Notes under the pieces: model-generated
What the model was told of the DNA's origin: nothing
The model's input: the letters and a program-made list of their open reading frames with translations, nothing else
Databases searched by the model: none
Shown: positions 1 to 6,465 of the stretch, one piece after another
How the letters are laid out: every line of letters begins with the position of its first letter
How positions within the stretch are numbered: the stretch's first letter is position 1
Position numbers and translations under genes: made by a program
Source of the DNA: an uncultured Collinsella sp.
GTDB lineage: Bacteria; Actinomycetota; Coriobacteriia; Coriobacteriales; Coriobacteriaceae
Assembly (NCBI GenBank): GCA_900549335.1
Contig: UROJ01000023.1
Location: 1 to 11,172, forward strand
Length of the DNA: 11,172 nt
Reading direction: 5' to 3'

Positions 1-215
1 CTACCTCCATTCATAAAAAAATAACCCGGCGCTTCTCAGCAACCAGGTCGTACACATAGACTTCCTCGATTTGAGGAAGGGAATCTAAGTTGTATGACCA
101 GTCAGCTGCTCATTGGCGCCAAAAGGTGGGAACCCTCAGGTTCCTCTTTAGGGCATTGCGGGAACAACGCCTTGCGAATAATAACACGTACAGCACGTTA
201 TCACATTACGTACAC
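1..215. other. Intergenic sequence without a convincing gene
   Basis: No ORF of normal length is seen here. Two small hairpins are visible: arms 61-67 and 73-79 around a 5-nt loop, and arms 129-134 (GGAACC) and 139-144 (GGTTCC) around CTCA. A minus-strand 18-codon ORF (57 down to 1) ends with its TAG exactly at the window edge and is discussed as a finding. Base composition looks lower in GC than the genes to the right. The stretch lies beyond the duplicated tRNA 3' end, so it could be flank or remnant of an integrated element; nothing in it identifies an integrase. Confidence 0.5.
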
Positions 216-216
216 G

Positions 217-239
217 AAAAAGGGGCCTTGACCCCCTTG
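217..239 (-). terminator. Second copy of the tRNA-Leu terminator
   Basis: Read on the minus strand, an AAGGGG arm and a CCCCTT arm close a short loop and run into five T residues. It belongs to the duplicated tRNA end and would stop leftward transcription that passes the first terminator at 400-423. Confidence 0.6.
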
Positions 240-257
240 AACGCTCGCTTGCATGAA

Positions 258-280
258 TGGTGCCCGAGGCGAGACTCGAA
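258..280 (-). pseudogene. tRNA-Leu 3'-terminal fragment (T-loop to CCA)
   Basis: The 23 nt are identical to the 3' end of the intact tRNA-Leu at 442-464: T-loop TTCGAGT, T-stem 3' strand CTCGC, acceptor 3' strand CTCGGGC, discriminator A and CCA. Everything 5' of the T-loop is missing, so no functional tRNA can be made. A break exactly at the T-loop is typical of att cores used by tyrosine integrases at tRNA genes, although no integrase is in the window. A decayed tandem tRNA gene is the alternative. Confidence 0.75.
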
Positions 281-284
281 GGAC

Positions 285-363
285 CTTCGCTTCGCGAAGC
301 CCCGGGCTTCGGGCGCATAGCGCCCTCGCCACGCTCCGCTACAAACAGGCCACAGGCCTGTTT
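285..363. repeat. Cluster of short palindromes between the two tRNA ends
   Basis: Four perfect inverted repeats follow one another: CTTCGCGAAG at 290-299; CGAAGCCC/GGGCTTCG at 295-302 and 304-311 around one base; GGGCGC/GCGCCC at 311-316 and 320-325 around ATA; and AAACAGGCC/GGCCTGTTT at 343-351 and 355-363 around ACA. The block fills most of the space between the two tRNA-end copies. It resembles REP-type palindromic elements, but whether it recurs in the genome cannot be seen here. Confidence 0.7.
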
Positions 364-395
364 GCTTAACGCTCCGCGCGCTCACGCGAGTTCGG

Positions 396-464
396 CACGA
401 AAAAGGGGGCCGCAACCCCTTTGAACGCTCACTTGCATGTATGGTGCCCGAGGCGAGACTCGAA
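396..464. repeat. Direct repeat copy 2 (intact tRNA side)
   Basis: Partner of 213-280. This copy includes the 3' end of the complete tRNA-Leu and its terminator. The similarity continues about 40-45 nt past the CCA, through the terminator, so the duplicated unit is larger than a minimal att core. Confidence 0.8.
400..423 (-). terminator. Rho-independent terminator of tRNA-Leu
   Basis: On the minus strand an AAAGGGG arm pairs with CCCC(C)TTT across a short GC-containing loop and is followed by a run of T. It begins about 18 nt after the encoded CCA of the tRNA, as expected for a tRNA terminator. Confidence 0.75.
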
Positions 465-528
465 CTCGCACGTTGTTGCCAACGGTGGATTTTGAGTCCA
501 CTGCGTCTGCCAATTCCGCCACTCGGGC
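442..528 (-). tRNA. tRNA-Leu (anticodon CAA)
   Basis: The 87-nt cloverleaf can be drawn fully. Acceptor GCCCGAG pairs with CTCGGGC, followed by discriminator A and an encoded CCA. The anticodon stem GTGGA/TCCAC holds the loop CTCAAAA with anticodon CAA, which decodes UUG. A long class II variable arm (CGTTG, loop GCAA, CAACG) is diagnostic of Leu/Ser-type tRNAs, and the T-arm is GCGAG/CTCGC with loop TTCGAGT. The gene lies 39 bp downstream of the transglutaminase-like CDS on the same strand. Its 3' end is duplicated at 258-280. Confidence 0.96.
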
Positions 529-546
529 ACGCAATGCGTGAGTTAG

Positions 547-552
547 TTTATC
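547..552 (-). promoter_or_regulatory. Possible -10 element of the tRNA-Leu promoter
   Basis: Minus-strand GATAAA preceded by TGT (extended -10 type) lies 18 nt upstream of the tRNA 5' end, a suitable spacing. No good -35 was found; the corresponding position falls in the last codons of the upstream gene. The tRNA might also be read from that gene's transcript. Confidence 0.3.
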
Positions 553-567
553 ACAGCTTTCTACCGA

Positions 568-2001
568 TTAGTCCGAAAATGGAACTTCGAGCATTTCGAT
601 GAGTTCGACCGTGCGGAGCATCTCGCGCCGACGGCATCCGCGACCGTCAACCGAAGCCTCACCCATCTGGTTATCGTAAGGGTCCTCGCGCATGCCGTCG
701 AAAGAGGGCTCAAACTCTGCCTGGAATCGATTGTTGGCCACCATACGCCACGGGTCGAGATTGCCAAAGTAGTGACGGCGGCGCCACTCCTCCCCCATCC
801 TGCGAGCAGAAGATCCAAATGACACGTCGGCGTTGAGCCAACCGGTCTGCGGCGTATAGAACTCTGCCCAGTCGTGCGACCCCACCGAATCGGGCGCAAC
901 ATATAGGCCGCTCTGCCAACGGGCAGGCACGCCCGCGATACGGCACATGGTGATAAACGTGAGCGCCATAACGCCGCAATCGCCGCGGAGCGAATGCGCG
1001 CAGTCATCGGCAATAGAACCCAAAAGCAAGTACGGCGGCTGATAGCGATAGTCGATATGCTGCGTCAGGTAATCATAGATAGCACGGGCGCGATCGAGCG
1101 GATCCTCGAGCCCGTCAATGACACGGGCTGTCAGCTGCTGTAGATACGGCGTGAATGCAATGTGCGGACGGTCCTCGGAAATATCCTCGGGCAGAGGCGC
1201 GTCCATACGCGGGTGAACCGGAAGTGTGCCACCGTAGACATCACAATAAGCAGCATCGATGTGATAACGATAGGTCACCGAAAAAAAGTGCTCACTCGAA
1301 GAAGACCACGAGGCGGTACGCGCCGAAGCATTCGCGGGGGCAACAGCACCCTCCGGCGTCATATCGAGAACCTCGATATGAAACTGTTGACGACAGGCAG
1401 CGGCAACGGGTAGCCACGCGCGAACAGTCTCTCCATCTAGAGCACCGGGGACAGACACGGACGCTTTAAGCGTAATGACGCGAGCCAATCCGTTTTGTGA
1501 CTCCATCTCCTTGAGCATCTCGTTGCGCAGTGCTATTCCGTCCGTAGAATCGGGCCGCATGCCGGGAACCTCTTTGGGATATACGCGAAGCGAATCGAGG
1601 AAGTTGTCGAGAACGAACAGTTCGCCATCGATAAAGCGCCAGTCAATACGCTTACGATTAATCAGGTCATCAAACTGCTCTTCGGTAAACTCTGGCCACT
1701 CCTCGCGAATCATCGCAATAGCTCGATGACGCGACACCGAAAAATGAAGCGGCGTCTCGAGCATGCGATACCGCTCGGCACGAACACAAGCAGCCAGCGA
1801 AGGCTCGGGGTTCTGCTCCAAAAGGCGATCGCAGGCAGCAACAGCCTGCGTCAAATACCCGGCATCCTTAAGACGAAGAATCTCGGGCGGCAGTCCAACA
1901 TCGAGATGACGAAAGTCATCACAGCAAACATCAACAGAGCAACCAACTGGACCCTCGTCAATAACCTTCCCATCCGAAGGCAGTACATTAATAACAGCCA
2001 T
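568..2001 (-). CDS. Transglutaminase-like superfamily protein
   Basis: The 477-residue product carries a transglutaminase-like (papain-fold) domain in its C-terminal third. The cysteine motif RGDCGVMA (Cys342), the histidine motif GSHDWAEFY (His376) and Asp392 in GWLNADVS form the expected Cys-His-Asp triad. Bacterial members act as proteases, amidases or cross-linking enzymes; the substrate here is unknown. The N-terminal 280 or so residues are not recognised; residues about 35-85 could be a helical repeat-like region. No signal peptide or membrane segment is visible, so a cytosolic location is inferred. The ATG at 2001 is chosen because GGAG lies 7 nt upstream; a GTG six codons earlier (2019) overlaps that site and is less likely. 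The gene has its own promoter and precedes tRNA-Leu on the same strand. Confidence 0.88.
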   Translation of the reverse strand: MAVINVLPSDGKVIDEGPVGCSVDVCCDDFRHLDVGLPPEILRLKDAGYLTQAVAACDRLLEQNPEPSLAACVRAERYRMLETPLHFSVSRHRAIAMIREEWPEFTEEQFDDLINRKRIDWRFIDGELFVLDNFLDSLRVYPKEVPGMRPDSTDGIALRNEMLKEMESQNGLARVITLKASVSVPGALDGETVRAWLPVAAACRQQFHIEVLDMTPEGAVAPANASARTASWSSSSEHFFSVTYRYHIDAAYCDVYGGTLPVHPRMDAPLPEDISEDRPHIAFTPYLQQLTARVIDGLEDPLDRARAIYDYLTQHIDYRYQPPYLLLGSIADDCAHSLRGDCGVMALTFITMCRIAGVPARWQSGLYVAPDSVGSHDWAEFYTPQTGWLNADVSFGSSARRMGEEWRRRHYFGNLDPWRMVANNRFQAEFEPSFDGMREDPYDNQMGEASVDGRGCRRREMLRTVELIEMLEVPFSD

Positions 2002-2008
2002 ACCAAAA

Positions 2009-2012
2009 CTCC
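2009..2012 (-). promoter_or_regulatory. Ribosome binding site that decides the transglutaminase start
   Basis: Minus-strand GGAG sits 7 nt before the ATG at 2001. It falls inside the coding sequence if the upstream GTG (2019) were used, which favours the ATG. Confidence 0.65.
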
Positions 2013-2036
2013 AAGTCACTAGAACGCTTGAAGCCC

Positions 2037-2065
2037 ATTGTAGCGAGATAAAAAGAAAGCCCCAA
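2037..2065 (-). promoter_or_regulatory. Promoter of the transglutaminase-like gene
   Basis: Minus-strand -35 TTGGGG (2060-2065) and -10 TACAAT (2037-2042) are separated by 17 bp. The predicted start near 2030 gives a leader of about 30 nt ahead of the ATG at 2001. The -10 matches 5 of 6 consensus bases, the -35 only 3 of 6. Confidence 0.5.
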
Positions 2066-2140
2066 CAAGGGAGCCATCAACACCGCTGAACGGTAGTCAA
2101 ATAAATAACTCAGCCTCGTAACCCTGCGGCGTTAAACGAA

Positions 2141-2232
2141 GGAAGCCCCGTCCCCCGGAACTGTTTCCTTGACGCGACTTCTGGCAAAGCCAGGTGAGCG
2201 CAAAGGAAACAGTGTAGGGGGACGGGGCTTCC
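2141..2232. repeat. 92-nt nested inverted repeat, candidate fba terminator or MITE-like element
   Basis: The outer arms are 16 bp and perfect (2141-2156 with 2217-2232). After a 3-by-3 internal loop, inner arms of 11 bp are also perfect (2160-2170 with 2203-2213), and a 5-bp tip CTGGC/GCCAG (2181-2185, 2189-2193) closes around AAA. The whole would fold as one long hairpin in RNA. It begins 20 nt past the aldolase stop codon, where a terminator is expected, but no clear T-run follows on either strand. Its size and symmetry also fit a palindromic mobile or dispersed element. Confidence 0.85.
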
Positions 2233-2252
2233 GGCGGGAAGTTTAGCGACGC

Positions 2253-3119
2253 TTACGCCTTGTTGACGGAGCCAAACTCCTCCATGAGCTCCTTGGTGCG
2301 GGCGACGATGTTGTCGCGACCAGGCTTGAGGAGCTTGCGGGGGTCAAAGCCCTTGCCCTGCTGATCCTTGCCAGCCTCGATGTACTCGCGGACGCCCTTG
2401 GCGAAGACGAGCTGCAGGTCGGTGTTGACGTTGATCTTGGAGATGCCCAGGGAGATGGCCTTCTTGATCTGATCCTCGGGGATGCCGGTGCCACCGTGCA
2501 GGACGAGGGGCAGGTCGCCGGTCTGGGCCTTGATCTCGCCCAGGCGCTCGAAGGAAAGGCCAGCCCAGTCGGCGGGGTACACGCCATGGATGTTGCCGAT
2601 GCCGCAGGCGAGGAAGTCGACGCCCAGGTCAGCGATCTGCTTGCACTCAGCAGGATCAGCGAGCTCGCCGCTGGAGGTCACGCCGTCCTCGGTGCCGCCG
2701 ATGCCGCCGACCTCGGCCTCGATGGACATGCCCTTGGAGTGGGCAAGCTCAACGAGCTCCTTGGTGCGGTCGAGGTTAAGCTGGAAGGTCTCCTCGTGAG
2801 AGCCGTCATACATGATGGACGTGAAGCCGGCCTCGATGCACTTAAAGCAGTCCTCGTAAGAACCGTGATCGAGGTGAAGGGCGACGGGAACGGTAACACC
2901 CGTGGCCTCGACGGCAGCCTTGACCATGTCGGCGCAGACCTTGAAACCGCCCATCCACTTAGCGGCACCAGCGGTGCACTGAAGGATCAGCGGAGACTTG
3001 GCCTCCTCGGCGGCCTGGAGAATAGCCAGGGTCCACTCGAGGTTGTTGGTGTTGAAGGCACCAAGACCGTACTTGCCGGCCTCGGCCTTCTTGAGCATGT
3101 CTGCTGCGTTGACGAGCAT
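2253..3119 (-). CDS. fba: Class II fructose-bisphosphate aldolase
   Basis: The 288-residue enzyme is a zinc-dependent class II aldolase that should reversibly cleave fructose 1,6-bisphosphate into dihydroxyacetone phosphate and glyceraldehyde 3-phosphate in glycolysis. The LHLDHGS motif gives catalytic Asp84 and zinc ligand His85. The second signature is IEAEVGGIGGTEDG (133-146). The other zinc histidines are probably His178 (GNIHGVY) and His208 (LVLHGG), and the phosphate loop is INVNTDLQ (229-236). Length fits the FbaA/GatY/KbaY group. Tagatose-bisphosphate specificity cannot be excluded, but the lack of neighbouring galactitol or GalNAc genes favours the glycolytic role. The ATG at 3119 has a strong AGGAGG site 8 nt upstream; the frame stays open to 3215 but that extension has no family support. 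It appears to be a single-gene unit. Confidence 0.95.
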   Translation of the reverse strand: MLVNAADMLKKAEAGKYGLGAFNTNNLEWTLAILQAAEEAKSPLILQCTAGAAKWMGGFKVCADMVKAAVEATGVTVPVALHLDHGSYEDCFKCIEAGFTSIMYDGSHEETFQLNLDRTKELVELAHSKGMSIEAEVGGIGGTEDGVTSSGELADPAECKQIADLGVDFLACGIGNIHGVYPADWAGLSFERLGEIKAQTGDLPLVLHGGTGIPEDQIKKAISLGISKINVNTDLQLVFAKGVREYIEAGKDQQGKGFDPRKLLKPGRDNIVARTKELMEEFGSVNKA

Positions 3120-3127
3120 AAAAGAAA

Positions 3128-3133
3128 CCTCCT
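3128..3133 (-). promoter_or_regulatory. Strong ribosome binding site of fba
   Basis: Perfect AGGAGG on the minus strand, 8 nt before the ATG at 3119. It sets this start over the longer open frame reaching 3215 and fits high expression of a glycolytic enzyme. Confidence 0.85.
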
Positions 3134-3313
3134 GTAAGGTTGCTCCGATAACGCCTGAGATTTTACCACGGCGCACCCGAGCATAAACGTTCGTTTGTTC
3201 ACGAATATCGTCCAAACAGACTTTTTTGACCGTTTGCCCTACGGAATCGACCCGTTGGGGAAAAATAGCTTGACGTTTGGACGCTTCTCGTGCTTCAAAA
3301 GCCGACTATTAAG
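3134..3313. other. Intergenic region between fba and the MBL-hydrolase gene
   Basis: The 180-bp stretch holds the candidate fba promoter and several repeats. A perfect 9-bp inverted repeat (CGTCCAAAC at 3209-3217, GTTTGGACG at 3275-3283) encloses 57 nt. The plus-strand words TTGACGTTTG (3270-3279) and TTGACCGTTTG (3226-3236) are near copies of each other, and a third GTTTG lies at 3193-3197. These may be regulator sites. No convincing Rho-independent terminator for the MBL gene was found. Confidence 0.5.
3160..3187 (-). promoter_or_regulatory. Possible fba promoter
   Basis: Minus-strand TAAAAT at 3160-3165 matches 5 of 6 bases of the -10 consensus and would start transcription about 35 nt before the ATG. 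The best -35 is only TTTATG (3182-3187) with a 16-bp spacer, so the assignment rests mainly on the -10. Confidence 0.35.
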
Positions 3314-3997
3314 CTAAATCTGCATGAAAGGGTTCTGCATGAGCTCGCGTGCCATGGTGGTCGAATCGCCATGGCCGGTTAGGCAAACGGTATCGGGCGG
3401 GAGAAGCCGGGCGAGCTTGGAGAGCGAGCGCAGAATTGCCGCCTCGTCTCCTCCAGAAAGATCGGTGCGGCCGTGCCCACCCGGAAACAGGGTGTCGCCC
3501 ACAAAGGCAATGTTCCCCTGCTCGGTGGCAGCAAACAAGACGACCCCGCCCGGCGTATGCCCTGGCGTCTCGATCACCTGCAGGTAGATATCGCCCACCC
3601 CGATAGCATCGCCCTCGGCGAGCAGGCGTGTCGGCTCCCCGGGGTCAGGCGTCTCAATGCCCCACATAGCTCGCTGTTCCTCGATGTTCGCATGCGGCAC
3701 CGCCAGATCCTTAGCACACAGCCCATACTGGCAGCCCTCGCCAACGGTGGTTCGCACGCCTACAACACCACCAACATGATCGGCATGGCCATGAGTGCAT
3801 ACGGCGCCAAACACGCGTACGCCGGGATGCTCGGCTCGAATATGCTCCACCAGGCGTTCGCCTTCCCATGCGGGGTCGATAATCACGCACTCATTGTCCG
3901 AAATAACAGCATAGCTATTGGTCTGAATGGGACCGTTTACGAGCGTCTCGATCTCGACCGATCCCTTGGGAGTTAAATCCAAGGACACAGCACTCAT
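3314..3997 (-). CDS. MBL-fold metallo-hydrolase (glyoxalase II-like)
   Basis: The 227-residue protein has the metallo-beta-lactamase fold signature THGHADHVGG, giving metal ligands His69, His71, Asp73 and His74. Further ligands are His147 in ETPGHTPGG, Asp168 in FVGDTLF and His209 in LTGHGDS. The single short domain and this pattern match the small hydroxyacylglutathione hydrolase-like (YcbL-type) subgroup, which hydrolyses thioesters or related substrates. The true substrate is not evident, and glutathione itself may be absent from this organism. The ATG at 3997 is preceded by GGAG with 6-nt spacing; the open frame extends 27 codons further without support. It follows rel by 92 bp on the same strand, an arrangement seen in many Gram-positive genomes. 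Confidence 0.88.
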   Translation of the reverse strand: MSAVSLDLTPKGSVEIETLVNGPIQTNSYAVISDNECVIIDPAWEGERLVEHIRAEHPGVRVFGAVCTHGHADHVGGVVGVRTTVGEGCQYGLCAKDLAVPHANIEEQRAMWGIETPDPGEPTRLLAEGDAIGVGDIYLQVIETPGHTPGGVVLFAATEQGNIAFVGDTLFPGGHGRTDLSGGDEAAILRSLSKLARLLPPDTVCLTGHGDSTTMARELMQNPFMQI

Positions 3998-4025
3998 GTC
4001 CCTCTCCTCTCTATAGAACTCTAGA

Positions 4026-4053
4026 ACTCGAGGCATCAAACGATGCCTCGAGT
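4026..4053. repeat. 12-bp perfect hairpin between rel and the MBL gene
   Basis: ACTCGAGGCATC (4026-4037) and GATGCCTCGAGT (4042-4053) pair completely around the loop AAAC. It lies 36 nt after the rel stop and 28 nt before the MBL start on the transcribed minus strand. No T-run follows, so it is not a classical terminator; it could be a partial terminator, an RNA-processing site or an mRNA stabiliser. Confidence 0.75.
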
Positions 4054-4089
4054 GTAGCGAATATCGATAATGTGGCACGTTCGTCGTGA

Positions 4090-6450
4090 CTAAACGCGGC
4101 GCTTAAGCTGGGCTCCACCCTCACCGGGCATCAGGCGGCGCGCGTCGTAGACCGAGTCAACGCTGCTGATGGAGGCCAGCAGCGGATCCAGACCACTCGC
4201 GTCCGAGATCTCGACCATAAAGCGCAGGGTTGCAATACCCTCGCGGTTGGTCGACGTGGCGGCAGAAAGGATATTGCCGCCCGCATCGCCAATGGCAATG
4301 GTGACATCCTTGAGAAGGCCCATGCGGTCCAGGCACTCGACCACGATCTCGACCTGGAAGAGGGTGTCGGCAGCGCCGTCCCACTCCACTTCGATCATGC
4401 GCTCGGGATGCTCCATAAGACCCTTGACGTTGGGACAGTTGGCGCGATGCACCGAAACGCCACGACCGCGCGTGATGAAGCCGACGATGTCGTCGCCCGT
4501 CACGGGGTTGCAGCAATGAGCCAGACGGACCAGTAGGCCGCTGTTGCTCTCGCCCTTGACGATAATGCCGTTACTGGCGCTCTTGCCGCGCTTTTGCGGC
4601 TTGCGGTTGGAGCCGCGAGCAGGCTGCTTCACGACCTCGGCGATAGCCTCGGCCTTGGTGAGCTGTTCCTCGGGCTTGGGGTCCAAGATTTGCTCGACCT
4701 TATTGCCCACAGCGCGCGGGGCAACCTTGCCGGCGCCGACGGCGGCAAACAGGTCCTCGAGCTGCTTGAAGTTAAACTGCTCCGCCACGGCGTTGAGCGC
4801 ACGCGTCGAACGCGGCGTAGAAATGCCATAGCCACGCTTACGCAGGTCCTTGGCCAGCATATCGCGACCAGCAGCAGCGTCGTCGTCCTTGGTCGCAGCG
4901 GCAAAATAGCGGCGGATCTTTGACTTGGCGGAAGGTGTCTTAACGATCTTGAGCCAATCACGCGACGGCTTGGAACTCTTGTTAGTCAGAATCTCGACAC
5001 GGTCACCCGTCTTAATCTCGTGCGTGAGCGGAGCCACCGCACCGTTGATTTTGGCGCCGACGCAATGGTTTCCCACCTCGGTGTGAACGGCGTAGGCAAA
5101 GTCGAGCGGCGTGGAGCCGGCACGAAGCGCCATGACCTCGCCCTTGGGCGTAAAGACAAAGATCTCCTGATCGAAGAGGTCGACCTTCAGCGAATGCAGG
5201 TATTCCTTGGCGTCGGTAATCTCATCAGACGCAGCCCAATCGAGCGAATGTTTGAGCCAGTTAATCTGGTCGTCCAGACGCTGCGCATCGTTGGTCTTGG
5301 AGGCAGACGATCCGCCCGACTTCTTATATAGCCAGTGGGCGGCAATGCCGTACTCGGCCTGCTCATGCATCTCGTAGGTTCGAATCTGAATCTCGAGCGG
5401 GCGAGCCGTGGGGCCGATGACCGTCGTGTGGAGCGACTGGTAGTTATTGACCTTGGGCATGGCGATATAGTCTTTAAAGCGGCCGGGCATGGGGTGCCAC
5501 AGCGTGTGCACCGCGCCGAGCGTGGAGTAGCAATCGCGCACCGAATGCGTGATGACGCGCAGTGCCACCAGGTCGTAGATCTCGGAGAATTCCTTGCCCT
5601 TGCGCTTCATCTTTTGGTAGATGGACCAATAGTGCTTGGAACGGCCGTTGATCTGGAAGTCTTCCAGGCCAATACGGTTGAGCTCGTCGGTGAGCGTCTT
5701 GATGGTCTCGGCCAGATAGCGCTCACGGACCTCGCGCGACTCCGCCACCATGCGTGCGATGCGCTGGTAGGCATCGGGCTCCAGGTAGAAGAAGGACAGG
5801 TCCTCGAGCTCCCATTTAATGGAGCTCATGCCCAGACGGTCGGCCAGGGGCGCGTACACGTCCATGGTCTCGCGAGCCTTAAACAGGCGACGGTCCTCAC
5901 GCAGAGCGGCAAGGGTGCGCATGTTGTGCAGACGATCGGCAAGCTTAACGATAATGACGCGGATGTCCTTGGACATGGCGAGGAACATCTTGCGCAGCGT
6001 GAGGGCCTGCTTCTCGTCCATGCTGTCGACTTCGATGTTGGTGAGCTTGGTCACGCCATCGACGAGCTCGGCCACCGTATCGCCAAACAGGCCGGAAACA
6101 TCGGCAAGCGAGGTCTCGGTATCCTCGACGGTATCGTGCAGCAGCGCGGCGCACACCACGTCACAGTCCATCTTGAGATCGGCCAAAATGATGGCCACCT
6201 CGACGGGATGGTTGATGTACATCTCACCCGAGCGGCGCTTTTGGTTGCAGTGCTTCTCGGCAGCAAAGCAATAGGCCTGCTCCACCTTAGAAAAGTCGTC
6301 CTCATTCATATATTTGAGGCACAGGCGCTCCAGTTTGTCGTAGCTGTCCGCCATAATCTCGGGCGGCAGCTCATCGGCATGCTTATAGTGCTCCATCTCC
6401 GAGAACGGCTGGAGGGTGGAATCATGGGCGGTACGGGCTGCGGCATCCAT
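4090..6450 (-). CDS. relA: Bifunctional (p)ppGpp synthetase/hydrolase, RelA/SpoT (Rel) type
   Basis: The 786-residue long RSH enzyme sets the level of the alarmone (p)ppGpp in the stringent response. Domains in order: HD hydrolase (about 55-205) with His81, His105-Asp106, Glu109-Asp110 and the ADRLHNM motif (171-177); synthetase (about 265-375) with RFKD (324-327) and the YQSLHTTV segment; TGS (about 428-490); a Cys-containing zinc-finger-like region with Cys646-Cys647 and Cys672; and a C-terminal ACT domain (about 697-770). The intact HD residues together with RxKD, rather than the ExDD of RelA-only enzymes, suggest both activities. The ATG at 6450 follows AAGGGG by 6 nt and lies 15 bp after the recJ-fusion stop, so cotranscription is likely. 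Met33 is an alternative start with the usual Rel N terminus. Confidence 0.96.
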   Translation of the reverse strand: MDAAARTAHDSTLQPFSEMEHYKHADELPPEIMADSYDKLERLCLKYMNEDDFSKVEQAYCFAAEKHCNQKRRSGEMYINHPVEVAIILADLKMDCDVVCAALLHDTVEDTETSLADVSGLFGDTVAELVDGVTKLTNIEVDSMDEKQALTLRKMFLAMSKDIRVIIVKLADRLHNMRTLAALREDRRLFKARETMDVYAPLADRLGMSSIKWELEDLSFFYLEPDAYQRIARMVAESREVRERYLAETIKTLTDELNRIGLEDFQINGRSKHYWSIYQKMKRKGKEFSEIYDLVALRVITHSVRDCYSTLGAVHTLWHPMPGRFKDYIAMPKVNNYQSLHTTVIGPTARPLEIQIRTYEMHEQAEYGIAAHWLYKKSGGSSASKTNDAQRLDDQINWLKHSLDWAASDEITDAKEYLHSLKVDLFDQEIFVFTPKGEVMALRAGSTPLDFAYAVHTEVGNHCVGAKINGAVAPLTHEIKTGDRVEILTNKSSKPSRDWLKIVKTPSAKSKIRRYFAAATKDDDAAAGRDMLAKDLRKRGYGISTPRSTRALNAVAEQFNFKQLEDLFAAVGAGKVAPRAVGNKVEQILDPKPEEQLTKAEAIAEVVKQPARGSNRKPQKRGKSASNGIIVKGESNSGLLVRLAHCCNPVTGDDIVGFITRGRGVSVHRANCPNVKGLMEHPERMIEVEWDGAADTLFQVEIVVECLDRMGLLKDVTIAIGDAGGNILSAATSTNREGIATLRFMVEISDASGLDPLLASISSVDSVYDARRLMPGEGGAQLKRRV

Positions 6451-6465
6451 CGAGGTCCCCTTCCC

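Larger units (their letters stand above)
213..280. repeat. Direct repeat copy 1: tRNA-Leu 3' end plus terminator
   Basis: This stretch matches 396-464. The segment 237-280 is 42/44 identical to 421-464 by direct reading, and the terminator parts before it also correspond with a few changes. The match ends abruptly at position 280, which is the first base of the tRNA T-loop. It is an att-site-like duplication, or what remains of a tandem tRNA gene. Confidence 0.8.

Noticed and set aside
206..415. 69-codon minus-strand ORF across the tRNA fragment and palindromes
   Set aside because: It reads through the tRNA fragment and both terminators, has a Cys/Arg-rich random composition and no ribosome site.
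2496..3137. 213-codon plus-strand ORF opposite fba
   Set aside because: It is antisense to the aldolase gene, with low-complexity composition and no family resemblance.
3186..3202. Possible LexA-type box (GAAC and GTTC words) upstream of fba
   Set aside because: The half-sites do not have the orientation and 4-nt spacing of a Gram-positive SOS box, and an aldolase is an unlikely SOS target.
3120..3215. N-terminal extension of fba to 3215
   Set aside because: The frame is open, but the strong AGGAGG before the ATG at 3119 and the usual N terminus of class II aldolases support the shorter protein.
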